From: Telmatactis stephensoni
Lineage: Eukaryota > Cnidaria > Anthozoa > Actiniaria > Isophelliidae
Direction: 5' to 3'
Assembly (NCBI GenBank): GCA_029948255.1
Contig: JALIZF010001746.1
Span: forward strand, 206,001-270,000
Length of the DNA stretch: 64,000 nt
This document shows positions 46,701-58,086 of this stretch, one piece after another. Within the stretch, counting starts at the first letter, position 1. The number at the start of each line of letters is the position of its first letter. The position numbers were made by a program, and so were the translations under genes. Below the pieces are notes generated by a model. It saw only the letters and a program-made list of their open reading frames with translations, was not told where the DNA came from and ran no database searches.

Positions 46701-49700
46701 TTGTAGGTCCGCCTTCCGTGATTGTACTTTGCTGCTCAATGTTTACGAAGACGGCCCTTTGAAAAATAACGTGCATAGTTTACATCTGATGCAAAAATTA
46801 GAAGAAACGGGAAAGGAACCGAGATATTCAGTTGTTTGTTTAACTAACTTTTGATCATTTAATCGTAATTTTCTTCTTTTGTAGAGAACAGCAGCTACAA
46901 TTATCACTATGACAATAAGGATTCCACAGGACACTCCAATGGCCGTCTTTTCAGCAACTCCCAGTGCATCTGATTTCCAGATTTCTAAAAACAAATTACA
47001 TTATTGCATATCACGCTCTGATTTGGTTAATAACCCTTCTTATTATATGATTGAGTCTGTTTTCTTTGTTATTCATAGGACTTTATATCACTAAATTCAC
47101 GATGATTATATATTCAAGGGTTTTATATAGAGCTTCTACGGGATGTATCTGTATAAATCACTTGAATTTATAATTCCCGGGATTTATCTAGATACATCAC
47201 TTGAATGTATAATTTCGTTCCATACTTCCTTAGATGATTTATGTGTGGACATCAAGACTTAGAAATTTTCTTAGAAATATACTAAGTAGCGATTTTTGGT
47301 GGAAAAAAAGTCTTTGAACTGAAATGACAGAGATTCGAACCCGAACTTTCTGCACTCCTATACCTGCTTTTAACCACTATACTACTGAGCTATAACTGAT
47401 GGAATTTTCTCAACAAAAAAATCTTTTGTGTGTTATCATGAAGTTCGTTAGTGTTTCTCTGAATAGAATTGAAAAACAATTATTTAAGATTTCCTTCTGG
47501 GAATTCGGTAACAATGATCTAATTAGTGATTGTCTTTTTGAATCGCTTTTGTGTGAAAACCTCCTCAATCATATAATAAGGCAGATAAATACCGAGAAGC
47601 GAGGCTTTAGCCATATACATCCCGAGGGCCGTAGGCCCGAGGGATGTATATGGATAAAAGCCGAGCTTCTCGGTATTTATCCCTTCTCTATTACGTTCGG
47701 CTACTGCGATGTAATAAAAGAAATGGTCAACACTCAACTATGTGCCAGTCCATTAATTGGGTATGGATGCACTTGGTCGGTTGTCGCCCGGCTTTGCGAC
47801 TCTTACGTTTGTTTCGTGTTTAATAGCGTTCCGTGCATCTTCAGATCATCACGCATTAGGTTTAGACATCGCTAAACGGACACTAGTTCAATTTAGTGCA
47901 ACGTAAACAATCAAATAGATTAAACAACCCGGGGGGTAACTTCTTCCTGTACGTTTACGCGAAGCATTCTTTAGCGGTGCAGTTCGTTGTTTCATTCTCA
48001 AAATTGTTTCAAAACATCTTTAAATTCAGATAATTCAGAAGGAACTATTTTTTCCTTTTTGGATTTCAAAATCAAAAAGCACATTTTATGTGCTCTAAGG
48101 ACTACACTTCCCACTATTTCATACTATCTCTACATTTTTTGGGTTCAGACGTACCTGTAGTACTTGGTTGTAGGGGTTTAGTAGTTGGTACTGTGGTATC
48201 TAAAGAAGGACCTACAAACAATAAAAAGTATAACCACACTGTACCTTATTATCAATATATCAGCGCAAACGCATACCTCCAATGTCGTACGCTGTCTGAA
48301 TTGTCCAAAGTTTTGAAGCAACAGATGCGGTTAAGAGTAGTCGTTCTCTCCCATTGGCCATTTATTTCAAAATCAAAAAGCACATTTTATGTGCTCTGAG
48401 GGGTACACTTCCTACTATTTCGTACTATCTCTACATTGTTTTGGTTCAGACGTACCTGTAGTACTTGGTTGTAGGGGTTTAGTAGTTGTTACTGTGGTAT
48501 CTAATAAAGAAGGACCTACAAACAGTAAAAAGTATATAACCACACTGTACCTTATTATTAATATATCAGCGCAAACACATACCTCCAATGTCGTACGCTG
48601 TCTGAATTGCCCAAATTTTTGAAGCAACAGATGCGGTTAAAAGAAGCCGTTCTCTCCCACTGGCCTTGGCCTCTGCTTCAAAGGCTGCTCGTAGTTCCTC
48701 ACATAGAAGAGTAAATCTGCCTTTGTCGCTCTTTGGAGATCCACCACGTACGCCCGGATACTGCCAGTCCAGGTCTAATCCATCAAATCCAAACTTCCTC
48801 AAAGTTTCAATAGTTGAATTGATAAAAATGGTTCGTTTTCCTTTGGTGGCGACCATCATAGAAAAGGGACTGTCATGTTTTTCGTGTGCATGTCCACCTA
48901 CAGAAATTTGTGTCTTTAGTTTAGGGTTGACCTTTTTCAAGGCATTGACTCGTTTGTAGAGATCAAAATCGTTATGCTCGGTCTTCTCCATTTTATGAGT
49001 GGTACGGCTTATTTTGGCAAAGGCATAGACAATATGAGTGCAGAGAAATGGATCGATGTCCTCTGGCCAGAAGGTTCCTCCTTTTGGACGGTATTGGGAC
49101 CAGTTTGTGTAATAACAAACCCGCACGTATTCTGGAGAAGGTGGGGTGGTTACTGATGGGGGAGGAGCTTGGGTTGAGCTTGCTGCAGGAAGTTTTGCTG
49201 TCGTGCTTGAAGGAGTTATGTGATTAGAAGGAAGGGACGGTTGAATACCAGACGTGAGGTAGTTCTTGACTGCATTCATCAATGGATACTTGCCCTGTCC
49301 ACAGTGCTGACCAGAGAAGTCATCCAAGTCAATGGCCCAGAACATCACACCACGTAGTTTGTTCTTCTTGACCATCTTGTCAATTTTGTAGATCAAACTT
49401 TGCTGATCGTCAAACCCGACCCAGTCTTTGTGTTTGTAGCCGTATGGTGCGTTGGCTTTGTTCTTCTGGACAACAGTGAGTCCTTGTTTGCAGATCTCAT
49501 AGTAAGCAAGAAAGCTCTCGCTTCTTGTATAGTTTCCTTTAGGTGTGTACTGCTTATCTCTTGGAGCACCTAGTCCAGTGTTGTTGAGGCTGGCAAGACC
49601 AAAGGTGCGACTGTACGTAGCAAGACCCAAGAGGATCTTATTTGATGGCATGCCCCTTCGAATACCAGGCTTCTCCCAGGTTTCTCTGTTGTTAATCCAA

Positions 49701-52417
49701 TACCAGATAGCAAAAGGAGCAGTCAATTGGTCACCATCAGGACCCATCGCTGTATGGTGACCAGTTCTGTCTTCCCATGGACCATGGAAATCAAACGTCT
49801 TGACGCTAACCCAGTCAAGTGGCTTGGATATTCCTGATAAGAAATGGAATCTTAGGGTATTTTCCATTTCGTGAAATCGTCCGACCACAATGGCCAGTTC
49901 TTAAATGGTACATGTTAGTTTTTGGCACTATACGGAACCAGTCCTACGAAATGAGACGTTCCATTTAAGAACAGCTAGCTGGCTGACTTGTTCCAGCAAA
50001 TGGAAAATAGTATTAGTATCAATTAGTGCGATACGCAACTACAGACTGAGACACAGTAAAATTACATTGTTTAGTTATACTAAAGGGAGCTGCTATAGAA
50101 AAACTCCTCATTGCAAGATTTTTTAGGTCTAACCTTCAGAACTTTGGTTAGTGGTTGTTGTGAGTTTTGAACTGCAAGAATCTACAAAGTAAATAAAAAA
50201 ATACACATTAACACGACACAAATAACTGCAACATTTTCTGTAACAACGTTCATAATACAGTGTGTCCACTCCTGAAAATGCAACGTGCAACAGTTACAGG
50301 ATGAGGATCGAGTTCAGCAATATTTTCTGCAACATTGGTGGACACACAGTACAAGTGCGTTGCGCGCGATGTTAAAGGAAATGTTGCACCGTGTGTCCGG
50401 GCCTTATGTCTGGTTGTTTATTGTATAGCATGATAATAACTAATAATAATCAATAATGTAATGCATGATTTATGATGAAATAATAACATATGACCATTAA
50501 TGGTAATAATGTTTATGCATTTTGAAACCCCCTCTTCCCAGAAATTGCAACGTTTAAAGTAAAGTCGTATATTCTTGTGCTTATCACGAGTCAGTTTTTT
50601 AAGTTATTTTCAAAATATGACATGGACCACAATTTTGAGAATAGATGTATATGACATTAATGGAAATTATTTTGATTGTGAAAAACAAAACAGGAATTGA
50701 AATGTCTCAGTAAGGTAAAGCCGCGTTTACTCTTGTGATTATCACGCGAGTCAGTTCTCCAAAGTGGGCCGACGATGAAATTTGAAAATGACTTGAAACT
50801 CGGTTGAACTTAGCTATATGGCTCCTATAATCACACAGCAACATATTTTATTTATATTCAAAAGAGAGAGATCAAAATTATTAAGTATATTAGCATTCAA
50901 ATTGTGTTCAAATGACGTCATTTACTCAAACCTATTGTTCTCTTGGCTTTTAAATCCAAATTTCTCGGTGATAATGAGCTTAAAATGCAGCAGTTTTGGG
51001 AAAGTAATTCTTCATATGCATTTATTGTCACCATTTTCAATTTTAACCGATTTTGATTGTCGTCCCCCTTTAAGTTATTTTCAAACAATGACACGGACCA
51101 GAATTTTGAGCATAGGTGTATTACTAATGATATATATGATATGTTAGACGTGATTATTGCAAATATTATGTCTATAGTATAATTATGTGTGGCAATGAAA
51201 ATAATAACGATGAAGATAATAATAATTATCGACATTTAAATAATGGCACACGTGAGAAAAACCTGGTAAAAACATGTGCTTGATCAAGCTAAATAACTTG
51301 AAGACTAAATTAAACTCAAGAGCTTCTTAGTTCCTGTGGTGCGTTATTCCATCTTTGTCAATGAAGTTGATCTTTGTTTTGATGCATTTTCATGTATATA
51401 TCAGTTTGCTATTCCTTGTAGACTTGTTATAGACAAAACATGTAACTCGCGTCAAAAAATCATCAACTGGACGATGGATCGATGTGTTGCATGATGTTGA
51501 TTGATTCTGTCATATGCTAATTGTTCAAAGTACTTTGAAAACCAGTAGACCCTTCACGTAATTGCGCTATGATGAATATAACACGCTATGAATAATTGGC
51601 ACAACGTCTTATTGTGTTTCCTAGAGTGGTTTTATTTGAATTAAACCGAGAAATGTTGGCAAACTAATAGTTAGTAGTAGACTCTAAATCCATGCATTGT
51701 TTCCTTTTGTTTCTCATCAACTAGTACAAACTAAATAGTCATTTTTTCTTTCACGGGTTAAAAAAATCCCTCTATTTTTTATTTAAAAAAAATACTTATT
51801 CTTTAATTAACGGATATGAAGCAAAAGCCTTTGATATGACTTCGTAATACTTTTAAAATTGACAACAGATATTGTCAAACTGCGTGTAAAAGTATAACAG
51901 TGTTGTAGACCGCAAAAGCCAATAACTTTAAGTAGCCATTCTCGTAACGAAATTGAATGTGAATTTGCCTGAGACCTTTGACGTCCAACAATATATTTTG
52001 TAGCTACGACAGGGATGTGTTAGAGTGATTTTCATCGAAATGTGAAATACTAACTAGTTATTAGTATATATAGCAGTCAAAATTTAACAAAAGGAAAGAA
52101 CGGAATTGGGATCTGCTAGTGTGTATCAGCTTAGAGTAACTATTTCACAGTCCGATGAAAATCACTCTATTCCATGAATTATTAAGTCAAAAATAGAAAT
52201 ACGTACTAGCTTTGCGGATGCCAGTATTCGTTTGGGCTATTAAAAGTATATCATATAACTAAGATAAACACGATCATTCAAATTTTATCACTATGATGCT
52301 CAACACACCGTTCAAGAAATACTTTAAAACTTCCTCTATTTTCTTACTGTAAACTAGATTACACTTACCTTTTATCATTATCCATAACAACAACAAAGGT
52401 AATCGAGCCAATGGCAT
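34639..52417 (-). CDS. Receptor tyrosine kinase with permuted GH18 chitinase-like ectodomain
   Basis: Thirteen exons, high to low: 52369-52417, 50134-50181, 48583-49833, 48456-48515, 48155-48211, 46849-46984, 46515-46756, 45872-46056, 45229-45312, 36877-37091, 36411-36451, 36102-36198, 34639-34903. They total 2,730 bp (909 residues) with all phases consistent. Domains: signal peptide ([16 protein letters not shown]), short Thr-rich leader, GH18 strands 6-8 with the chitinase insertion domain, Ser/Thr/Pro linker, GH18 strands 1-5, two Thr-rich mini-exons, TM ([20 protein letters not shown]) with basic stop-transfer, tyrosine kinase, acidic tail. The kinase has [14 protein letters not shown], helix C Glu (FVNEINLM), [18 protein letters not shown] and WSFGVLLWE, so it should be active. 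The GH18 acid is replaced (FDGLDLDWQ), so the ectodomain likely binds rather than cleaves. A TATA box lies upstream. The ligand is unknown; chitin-type glycan is an inference. Confidence 0.85.
34679..34711 (-). repeat. Coding (GAT)n microsatellite in the kinase tail
   Basis: A CAT/ATG triplet run in the last exon encodes ten consecutive Asp residues after SHPSS, about 20 codons before the stop. The repeat is likely length-polymorphic. Confidence 0.85.
34904..36101. other. Last intron of the kinase gene
   Basis: Contains short plus-strand frames (35057-35239, 35411-35710) without recognisable domains, in a block resembling other repeat-derived sequence. No exon-like piece with splice sites was found. 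Confidence 0.45.
36877..37091 (-). CDS. Kinase catalytic-loop exon
   Basis: Exon 10 of the receptor kinase, phase 0 in and phase 2 out. It encodes the catalytic loop HRDLAARN, the metal-binding DFG in [12 protein letters not shown], three activation-loop tyrosine/arginine clusters, and IKWMAPEAI. The AARN form of the loop is diagnostic of receptor tyrosine kinases. Confidence 0.92.
37455..38175 (-). pseudogene. Non-LTR retrotransposon 3' remnant, in a kinase intron
   Basis: On the minus strand a degraded reverse-transcriptase C-terminal region reads [41 protein letters not shown] and [14 protein letters not shown], followed by a terminal (TTA)n-type simple tail near 37,458. These are the usual final motifs of LINE ORF2. 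The element is 5'-truncated and lies in the roughly 8-kb intron before kinase exon 10. Confidence 0.65.
38271..38542. mobile_element. hAT-like MITE
   Basis: Ends CAGGGGCGGATCC and GGATCCGCCCCTG in inverted orientation, 272 bp apart, a terminus common to hAT MITEs. A clean 8-bp duplication could not be matched. Confidence 0.65.
38640..39360 (+). pseudogene. Second LINE reverse-transcriptase remnant
   Basis: Plus-strand fragments in several frames: [50 protein letters not shown], then MEYAST-like and VQRRSARFV pieces. This is the thumb and C-terminal part of a non-LTR reverse transcriptase, broken by several indels and stops. It is a different family from the fragment at 37455-38175. Confidence 0.65.
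39408..39533. mobile_element. Foldback MITE, family B
   Basis: Starts ATGTCTCTGTTCTGTGATA and shares AACACGAGGCGTAGCCGAG with the copy at 30128-30470. The right end is truncated near CTAATCTTCCACAG. Confidence 0.55.
39640..41035. other. Intron sequence with simple repeats
   Basis: Contains a GC-rich foldback (CCCGCGCGGGCCGAAGGCCC at 39,647), a (CATA)n tract near 39,770, a G run near 40,400 and short CCGGGAGA repeats at 40,490-40,570. No coding exon is supported. Confidence 0.45.
41040..42075. repeat. Old tandem duplication, unit about 550 bp
   Basis: Two diverged copies, about 41,040-41,560 and 41,600-42,075. Both contain AGTGTAACCTGGAAGAGA, CAAGATG-CACAATA, CTATTTCTGA-AATTATGAA and a GGTCACTGAG word in the same order. 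A GGAGCT(C/T)(C/T)GCTATTAGGTAG-type end follows each copy. Confidence 0.55.
42350..42984. mobile_element. TIR element with perfect 9-bp target duplication
   Basis: Ends CAATCTCGTACCCAGAGCC and complement, flanked by TTTTCTATG on both sides (42341-42349, 42985-42993). It is the inverted relative of 33618-34377 without the nested palindrome. Internal frames are not conserved with each other, so the element is non-autonomous. Confidence 0.85.
43326..44829 (-). pseudogene. Crypton tyrosine recombinase (DUF3504-like), one in-frame stop
   Basis: Two exons: 44622-44829 and 43326-44524, joined in phase 1 by a GTAAGT donor. The N-terminal exon is acidic ([17 protein letters not shown]). The second holds the recombinase: [17 protein letters not shown] core-binding region, first Arg region [17 protein letters not shown] (HxxR), GHANEQS and IASY with the nucleophile Tyr, so all four catalytic residues are visible. 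The reading frame is intact except for one TGA at 43716-43718 between the HxxR and GH motifs. Crypton elements move by tyrosine recombinase. This copy looks recently silenced. It lies in the large kinase intron, same strand. Confidence 0.85.
45587..45829. repeat. Two-phase pentanucleotide array, CCACG then CCATA
   Basis: About 16 units of CCACG are followed without a break by about 32 units of CCATA. The two units differ only by CG versus TA at the same positions. It lies in the intron next to kinase exon 8, so long frames across it are artefacts. Confidence 0.95.
46515..46756 (-). CDS. Kinase N-lobe exon
   Basis: Exon 7 of the receptor kinase, phase 2 in and phase 1 out. It encodes the juxtamembrane segment, the hinge phrase [14 protein letters not shown], the glycine-rich loop GEGAFGKVF and the beta3 lysine in VAIKKLK. 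An insert of polar residues ([13 protein letters not shown]) lengthens the beta2-beta3 turn. Confidence 0.92.
46849..46984 (-). CDS. Transmembrane exon of the receptor kinase
   Basis: Exon 6, phase 1 in and phase 2 out. A single hydrophobic helix ([19 protein letters not shown]) is followed by KRRKLR, fixing an outside-in topology with the GH18 part extracellular. Confidence 0.9.
47324..47400 (-). repeat. tRNA-like sequence, probable SINE head
   Basis: On the minus strand it has a B box GGTTCGAATCTC and an A box TAGCTCAGTAGTATAGTGG at tRNA spacing. The ends do not pair into a full acceptor stem, so a tRNA-derived SINE or pseudogene is more likely than a working tRNA. Confidence 0.5.
47584..47683. 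repeat. Foldback repeat
   Basis: The arms GATAAATACCGAGAAGC and complement, with inner arms CCATATACATCCC and GGGATGTATATGG, enclose a short CGAGGGCCGTAGGCCCGAG loop region. It would form a strong hairpin in the kinase intron. Confidence 0.7.
48064..48668 (-). repeat. Tandem duplication of about 301 bp carrying a mini-exon and a GH18 exon end
   Basis: Two head-to-tail copies, about 48,064-48,364 and 48,365-48,668. Each contains one Thr-rich mini-exon with intact splice sites and, at its high-coordinate side, the last roughly 70 bases of the GH18 exon with its GTATG donor. In the lower copy the GH18 piece has lost its upstream part and acceptor, so it is a dead exon fragment. Confidence 0.85.
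48155..48515 (-). CDS. Twin Thr-rich stalk mini-exons
   Basis: Exons 48456-48515 (60 bp) and 48155-48211 (57 bp), both phase 1 to 1, encode nearly the same peptide ([19 protein letters not shown] and [18 protein letters not shown]). They form a likely O-glycosylated stalk between the GH18 part and the membrane. Because both are symmetric, either can be skipped without changing frame. Confidence 0.85.
48583..49833 (-). CDS. Permuted GH18 exon (1,251 bp)
   Basis: One exon, phase 1 to 1, of exactly 417 codons. It starts at the family's beta6 ([16 protein letters not shown]), then YSRTFGLA, the chitinase insertion domain ([22 protein letters not shown]) and beta8 ([17 protein letters not shown]). 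A Pro/Ser/Thr linker follows. It then restarts at beta1 ([13 protein letters not shown]), beta2 (HIVYAFAK), beta3 (KTQISVGG), beta4 ([12 protein letters not shown]) and beta5 (LLLTASVAS). The catalytic Glu is Gln (CAG, 48761-48763). The break is exactly at the intron position, between beta5 and beta6. Several N-glycosylation sequons are present. Confidence 0.92.
50182..52368. other. First intron of the receptor kinase gene
   Basis: No missing chitinase N-half or other exon-like segment is visible. It contains a MITE related to 1,500-2,130 and 63,010-63,110 at 50,210-50,405, and a TA-flanked MITE at 52,021-52,169 with ends TAGAGTGATTTTCATCG and complement. Confidence 0.6.
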
Positions 52418-52654
52418 TATTCAGCCAGACCAAAATGACAACCATGCAATGACGAGGAAAAATATGTCAAGAATATATTTTTTGCCTTGATAAATTGAAA
52501 CTCGAACAATGACACACACAAGAACGAAGAACGAACTGCATCTGAAACTATGAAATGAGCAATTTGAATCAGCACTTGAAGATGACGATCATACAGTCAC
52601 AAGTGCGATGACGGGTGTTGGGATATTGTTATGTTAAAGCCAATATAGTTTTCA

Positions 52655-52662
52655 CTTTTATA
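52655..52662 (-). promoter_or_regulatory. TATA box of the receptor kinase gene
   Basis: TATAAAAG on the minus strand, about 240 bases upstream of the ATG at 52,417. It supports a transcription start near 52,625 and so a separate gene beginning with the signal-peptide exon. Confidence 0.5.
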
Positions 52663-53482
52663 CTGGATATATATAGATGTAGTTACGTCATGTCTCCATG
52701 CAAATTAGTAGGGAAAGGCTTTCAGTTTTCATTTGGGATTCGCTACCTTTTCACCATATATGTCATCAATTCAGGTAAAATATAAGTATCGAACTTCGCA
52801 TTAAGGTGGATGTCTACATGTGAAAACTCATTCCTTGGTGTACATGCAATGCTTGGGTTTCCTGTGAGTAGTCCCAGACCACCTGCCATATGTAGCAGCC
52901 AAGGTCCAGTCTTTCAGAGTACAAAAAAGCAACGTGCATGATGTCCACTTCAGTTCTAAGTCAGATTGTTGAGCGCAAAAACTCACCTTTTAATATAGCA
53001 AACATAGCGTAATTATTTGATTTTTACGGCGGCCTTTCCAGTTTGTTATCGATGTTCTTCCTGTACAAATAAGATTGTTTTGGCATTTCAGATTGATTTT
53101 AAGATTTCTACAGCTATTTACTAGTAGGCAAATCACGAAAAAGTGACTTATCTTTTGGGTAAACACATCAGGCCAAGCTGCACAATCAAACTGTGAAATA
53201 TTTACTTCGAGTTCGATAGATATCTTACGTTTTTGACTTTTAGATTTAAGTTGTATTGCCTTTATGGAATGAATTTTCATTAATCAATTTTTTCGTAAAC
53301 AAAATGACATTTTTCCAATCAAAAGACAAAACAGTTACGGCAAAGTGTTTTGAGTTTGTTTTAAGACGTTGTTGGTCTTCTCTTCCAAACTGCCGAGAAA
53401 AGAAAATAAGACTTACTATATTGTTTGCCGTAAGCTATCTATACGTCAGATAAATTCAAATTTTTGACAATAAGTTACTAAC

Positions 53483-53518
53483 CTTGAAATCTCACGTCAC
53501 TGCTTTCATGGTAATCTT
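53483..53518 (-). CDS. Candidate 36-bp symmetric exon
   Basis: Between an AG acceptor and a GTTAG donor lie twelve phase-1 codons, EDYHESSDVRFQ. It would follow the exon at 53813-53885 in frame. The acceptor has a poor pyrimidine tract, so support is modest. Confidence 0.35.
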
Positions 53519-53812
53519 CTCAACGTCATTCGGCCGTAGTAGTAGAGGTTTTACCGCGACAAGACGATTGAATACGAATACGAGTGTAATTATATCCGCA
53601 TACATATATAATAGTCAGCGATGCATGAAGAGCTGAATATATAAGAACTAGAATTGTAAAGGTTTCTCTCTAATTAGGTCAGTTTTGCCGCGAATTAAAT
53701 GAAAATCGAAGAGTAAGTTAAATTGAGCTAAGTTTTTCCTGAAAAGCCGATGTAGAATTTACACCAATCAGAGCGCGACGACGTTAATGAAATTTGCATA
53801 TTTGATGTTTAC

Positions 53813-55659
53813 CTTCCTTATCAGTGACACATTGCCTCAGGCTTGTTGTAATGGTTTTGCGAGCAGTTGATCCATAACTACTTCCCTGTTTTATAAGAAA
53901 AACACATCAGTCACGTGACATACCATATTTGTCTTTAATACTTTAATACTCACCCCATTCTGTGCCTTGTTCACAGCTCTGACGTCAATACTGTAGATAG
54001 TTCCAGGCTTTAACGGTGGGTTGTAGGTACCATTGTAGTATTTCCCATCACCAATCTTGAACTTTGAGACAGATCCAGCAACCAGGAATGTAGAAGACGT
54101 CTTATATTGTATTTTAATTTCATAAAATCTAACAAAAATGACTGCAGTATAGTAAGAGGCAATTTGAAATTCCCTGTTGTTGTCATTTAAAACCAACCTT
54201 AATAACTTGTTACTCATGGAGGTATGGTTTAATGTAAGATCCACAGTACAAGGCTGTTCTTCTGACAATGTAAACTGCGGTGCTGGAACTACAAATCAAA
54301 AATTTGAGAAGCTTGTCGTGGCTAAAGTTTTGATTATTCCCCCACAATCACCCGTATAGAGTGGATACGAACGCGATTTCGTTTGCCTTCTTAGTAGTAG
54401 ATGCTTTTACCTCTCCCTAAATTTATGTCGTGATCTGATGTAAATTGACGTTGGATGTTGCAGTGGTTGTAGGATGGCAAGATTTGAAGGGACTGAAGTG
54501 GTTCGATGAGATGCAACGTTCATATGTTGTGATGTGGTGTACGTTTGATGTGATGTGATGTGTTGTGATGTGTGATGTGATGTATAAAGTGATGTGATGT
54601 GGTGTGGTGCTATGTGCTGTAATGAGTTGTGATGTGATGTGATGTGGTATGGTGTGATGAAGTGTGATGTAATGTGATGTGATGTGTTATGTTGTGATGT
54701 GATGTGATGTGATGTGATGTGTTGTGATGTGATGTAATGTGATATGATGCGCAAGGGCAGAGCCTGTAATTCTAAACGGGTGGATGGCCAAATCTAAACA
54801 AACAAACGAACGAACGAACGAACGAACGAACGAACGAACGAACGAACGAACGAACGAACGAACGAACAAACAAACAGAAGCTTGGTCGACTGAAATCTAC
54901 TCAGTAAATACTCACTAGATTTACACGTGATCCCAACGTCAAGGAAGTGATAACACTTTGCATTTCCCCATCTACTATGACGGCAATTAGCAATGGACAT
55001 TTCTGAGCCAGTACAATCAACTTGATTAAGCCATATGATACCTTTAGCAGAGCTAAAATTGGAATGTTTCACCACCTGTACTCCAGGGTACCCAAGCATA
55101 CGACAAACCACCTCAGCGTCGTTCTTGTCCCAGCTGATATTACATACAGTACCCCAAGCACCATGGTACCTGACTTCAACTCGACCTGAATTGGGTGACC
55201 TACCTTCAGCTAGACGAACTTGAACTGGTGGAGGATCTGCGAATTTTAGCGAATTTTGATCAAATATACATGCATGAATGAGCAACTCCAAAAATTAATT
55301 CAAAACTACTGACTTACGTTTATCTATCTGGCATACAGCACCAGCTAAATCTTTGGAAGTGCACAAAGCCACCCCATCCGTTGTGTTGTGCCAACCCATG
55401 TGATAGCACTCTGCAATTGACTTTTCTTTACCACTGCACCTCACATTGTTCATGAGTTTCTTTGATTTTCTTTTTTCTTCAATAAAACTAATTGCACTTT
55501 CAGCTCTTTTGTAACCAAGCATTCGACAAATCACGTGAGCACCTTTGATGTCCCAGTACCAATCACAAACTGCTCCCCAGGTCCCATTGTACTGGATTTC
55601 CACTTGACCAACATGGCTGACATTGGTTGCCGTCAGACGAACTTTTATTGCTTTTTCCT
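53813..55659 (-). CDS. SRCR-SRCR-FN3 receptor ectodomain exons
   Basis: Six consecutive exons with agreeing phases: 55318-55659 (SRCR, 1-1), 54916-55236 (SRCR, 1-1), 54198-54288 and 53954-54128 (one FN3-like domain split by a phase-2 intron), 53813-53885 (stalk, ends phase 1). Each SRCR domain has six cysteines at the usual places (TVC, CRMLGY, DC.GSE, ANC, AKC, ITC), a group A pattern. The FN3 ends in KYYNGTYNPPLKPGTIYSI and RAVNKAQNG, as in membrane-proximal FN3 repeats of receptors. No transmembrane exon was found before the kinase gene. The exons may belong to a secreted or separate receptor, or feed into the downstream TM-kinase exons. Confidence 0.8.
54410..54866. repeat. (GTGAT)n-type and (GAAC)n satellites in the SRCR/FN3 intron
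   Basis: A degenerate GTGAT pentamer array (about 54,500-54,745) is followed by 16 units of GAAC (54,803-54,866). The pentamer array sits in the same intron position as the larger one at 62,333-63,005. Confidence 0.85.
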
Positions 55660-55851
55660 CTAAAGATTCAGCAGATAATAAACATAAGGCCAAGACAGCA
55701 TAGCCACTGATACGTTCGATAGAATTAAAAATTGCCTTTTTTGGATATCCAGGGGGGTTAAGGGAAGAGTAAAAACAGGAAAAGAAATACGAAGGGAAGG
55801 GGGAGAAACTGCACTCACTTTTATTACATATATAACGAGAATTCTATATAG

Positions 55852-57254
<1,403 letters not shown>

Positions 57255-57273
57255 AACCTCATAAATATCATTC

Positions 57274-57817
57274 TAGACAAGGCGCAAAATTGAAAAAGTC
57301 GATCGCAAAAAGTGCAGTAGGCATTTTGGGGTAGAGGCTGGTAACATAACTATTCTAAACTAATTTTTCATGCTGAATCTGAATATGGTTGTTACCAAGA
57401 CGTATTCTGCAATCTTATACGTGTAAATGACGTGTTTTGTGAATTGCTACAGTCATTTCATACTAACGGCTTTTTAAGGAATTCCAAAAGTTCCCAAACT
57501 TAAAAAAAATTACCATGGCTGGAAAGAGCATATCAATATCAGTAAAACTGAAGTTTGAAGGATATCAGTTGAAAAATCAAGGAGATAAGAATTTTCAAAA
57601 AACGAAATTTTGTATGAAAACACTTACAGTTATGCAAGAGATACAAACAAATTTCGATTTTTGGAAACACGTCTTACACGTATAAGATTGCAGAATACGT
57701 CTTGGTAACAGTCATATTCGCATTCAGCATGAAAAATCGGCATAGAATAGTTATGTTACCAGCCTCTACCCCAAAATGCCTCCAGGTATCTGATTTCTCG
57801 AAAATGCGCCTAGTCTA
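57274..57817. mobile_element. Long-TIR MITE, copy 2
   Basis: Full-length relative of 18760-19205 in the opposite internal orientation. Outer ends TAGACAAGGCGCA and TGCGCCTAGTCTA. Inner arms include GGCATTTTGGGGTAGAGGC and AAGACGTATTCTGCAATC with complements. Confidence 0.75.
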
Positions 57818-58086
57818 TTCTGTATTTTATATTTTCATATTCGAAAACAAGTGATATATCCAAGAGTATATCCAAGTGATATATAGCACTTTTCACATGG
57901 GAGAAATATAACCAATCAGAATAGAGGATTGAGATTCTCAACCAATCAGGAAACGAGAAAAGCACTCGATTGGCTTTCCCGGCCGAAAGAGCGAGATGTT
58001 TTTCTTTACATGTCATGAATGGAGGACGGCTTGGGACTGCAAATAAGCTTTTTTCAGGTACTTATTTTTACTGTCCTAATCAGATA

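Noticed and set aside
47324..47400. Functional tRNA gene
   Set aside because: The A and B boxes are present but the acceptor stem does not pair and no standard anticodon loop is evident; a SINE head is more likely.
49834..50133. Search for a missing N-terminal half of the first GH18 domain
   Set aside because: No beta1-beta4 motif (YYTNW, VGG, DGxDxDW) is present here or in the 50,182-52,368 intron, so the permuted reading stands for this assembly.
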